In this document: positions 51,331 through 51,396 of the stretch, in pieces | Position numbering within the stretch: the stretch's first letter is position 1 | How the letters are laid out: every line of letters begins with the position of its first letter | Source: CAXOVX01 sp964213345 | GTDB lineage: Bacteria > Pseudomonadota > Alphaproteobacteria > Rickettsiales > Midichloriaceae | Assembly (NCBI GenBank): GCA_964213345.1 | Contig: CAXOVX010000041.1 | Location: 1-51,396 of the forward strand | Length of the DNA stretch: 51,396 nucleotides | Reading direction: 5' to 3' | Notes under the pieces: model-generated | Told to the model about the DNA's origin: nothing | Databases searched by the model: none | What the model saw: only the letters and a program-made list of their open reading frames with translations | Translations under genes and position numbers: made by a program

Positions 51331-51396
51331 TTATGTCTCCCTGTGATAGGGTTAATACCCTTGCCTTTAGGCGAACAGTTTAGTATTATTTTTTTA
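51331..51396. repeat. Dispersed repeat, copy B / possible terminator
   Basis: Inverted copy of 39944-40012, running to the window edge. Relative to the 579-aa gene it presents GGGT-taat-ACCC, then TTGCCTTTAGGCGAA, then a T-rich tail, so it may end that transcript. Confidence 0.5.

Noticed and set aside
1..51396. CRISPR arrays, rRNA genes, phage modules
   Set aside because: No regularly spaced direct repeats, rRNA signatures or phage structural genes were seen anywhere in the window.

Overview
The window looks like a stretch of chromosome from an AT-rich, obligately host-associated alphaproteobacterium, most likely of the order Rickettsiales. The basis is indirect: low-GC composition, a short-genome style mix of housekeeping genes (folD, ferredoxin-NADP reductase, bamB, glyQ, rsmH-ftsL-ftsI, clpB, dnaA, birA, ssb, tsaC, mrcA, trmD, asd, rnpB), a pbpC/alpha-2-macroglobulin pair, nucleoside import plus uridine kinases, a ProP-like MFS carrier, and much decayed insertion-sequence DNA of IS982, IS5 and IS200/IS605 type. 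I cannot name genus or family.

Layout. 0.1-2.1 kb: fnr-folD operon (minus). 2.3-5.2 kb: graveyard of IS982 and IS5-family copies plus a broken aminoglycoside/hydroxyurea-type kinase gene. 5.3-14.1 kb: rnpB, pbpC and a frameshifted alpha-2-macroglobulin gene, all minus. 14.3-17.5 kb: accessory island with three unrecognised proteins (401, 120 and 301 aa), MITE copies and a GC-rich patch. 17.5-21.7 kb: tRNA-Leu, bamB, glyQ and an unrecognised 505-aa gene. 21.7-24.9 kb: rsmH-ftsL-ftsI (minus). 25.3-27.9 kb: an 864-aa effector-like gene. 28-33.4 kb: clpB (minus), then two tandem uridine kinase genes and a NupC-type nucleoside carrier. 34-39.4 kb: dnaA, alpha/beta hydrolase, birA, ssb, a 71-aa gene and tsaC. 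39.4-42.4 kb: second IS graveyard with tRNA-Arg. 42.4-49.2 kb: mrcA, trmD, asd and an MFS carrier (all minus). 49.6-51.3 kb: a 579-aa paralogue of the 864-aa protein.

Functional themes. Peptidoglycan synthesis and division are well represented (PBP1A, PBP1C, FtsI, FtsL, RsmH, Asd), with PBP1C beside alpha-2-macroglobulin as in other Proteobacteria. udk-udk-nupC forms a compact pyrimidine-nucleoside salvage module. The most unusual material is (i) the 864/579-aa paralogue pair, which share an N-terminal domain with a conserved His...Cys layout resembling CE-clan/YopJ-type enzymes and a hydrophobic C-terminal domain, each downstream of a promoter with dyad symmetry; (ii) a ~135-bp MITE family in at least seven copies, two of which supply the stop codon of the adjacent gene and one of which is itself interrupted; (iii) two inverted 1.15-kb IS copies that share the same inactivating frameshift; and (iv) an RNase P RNA with a roughly 100-nt insertion next to its catalytic core. 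Two stop-to-start corrections (fnr, ftsI) and several others were made from ribosome-binding sites.
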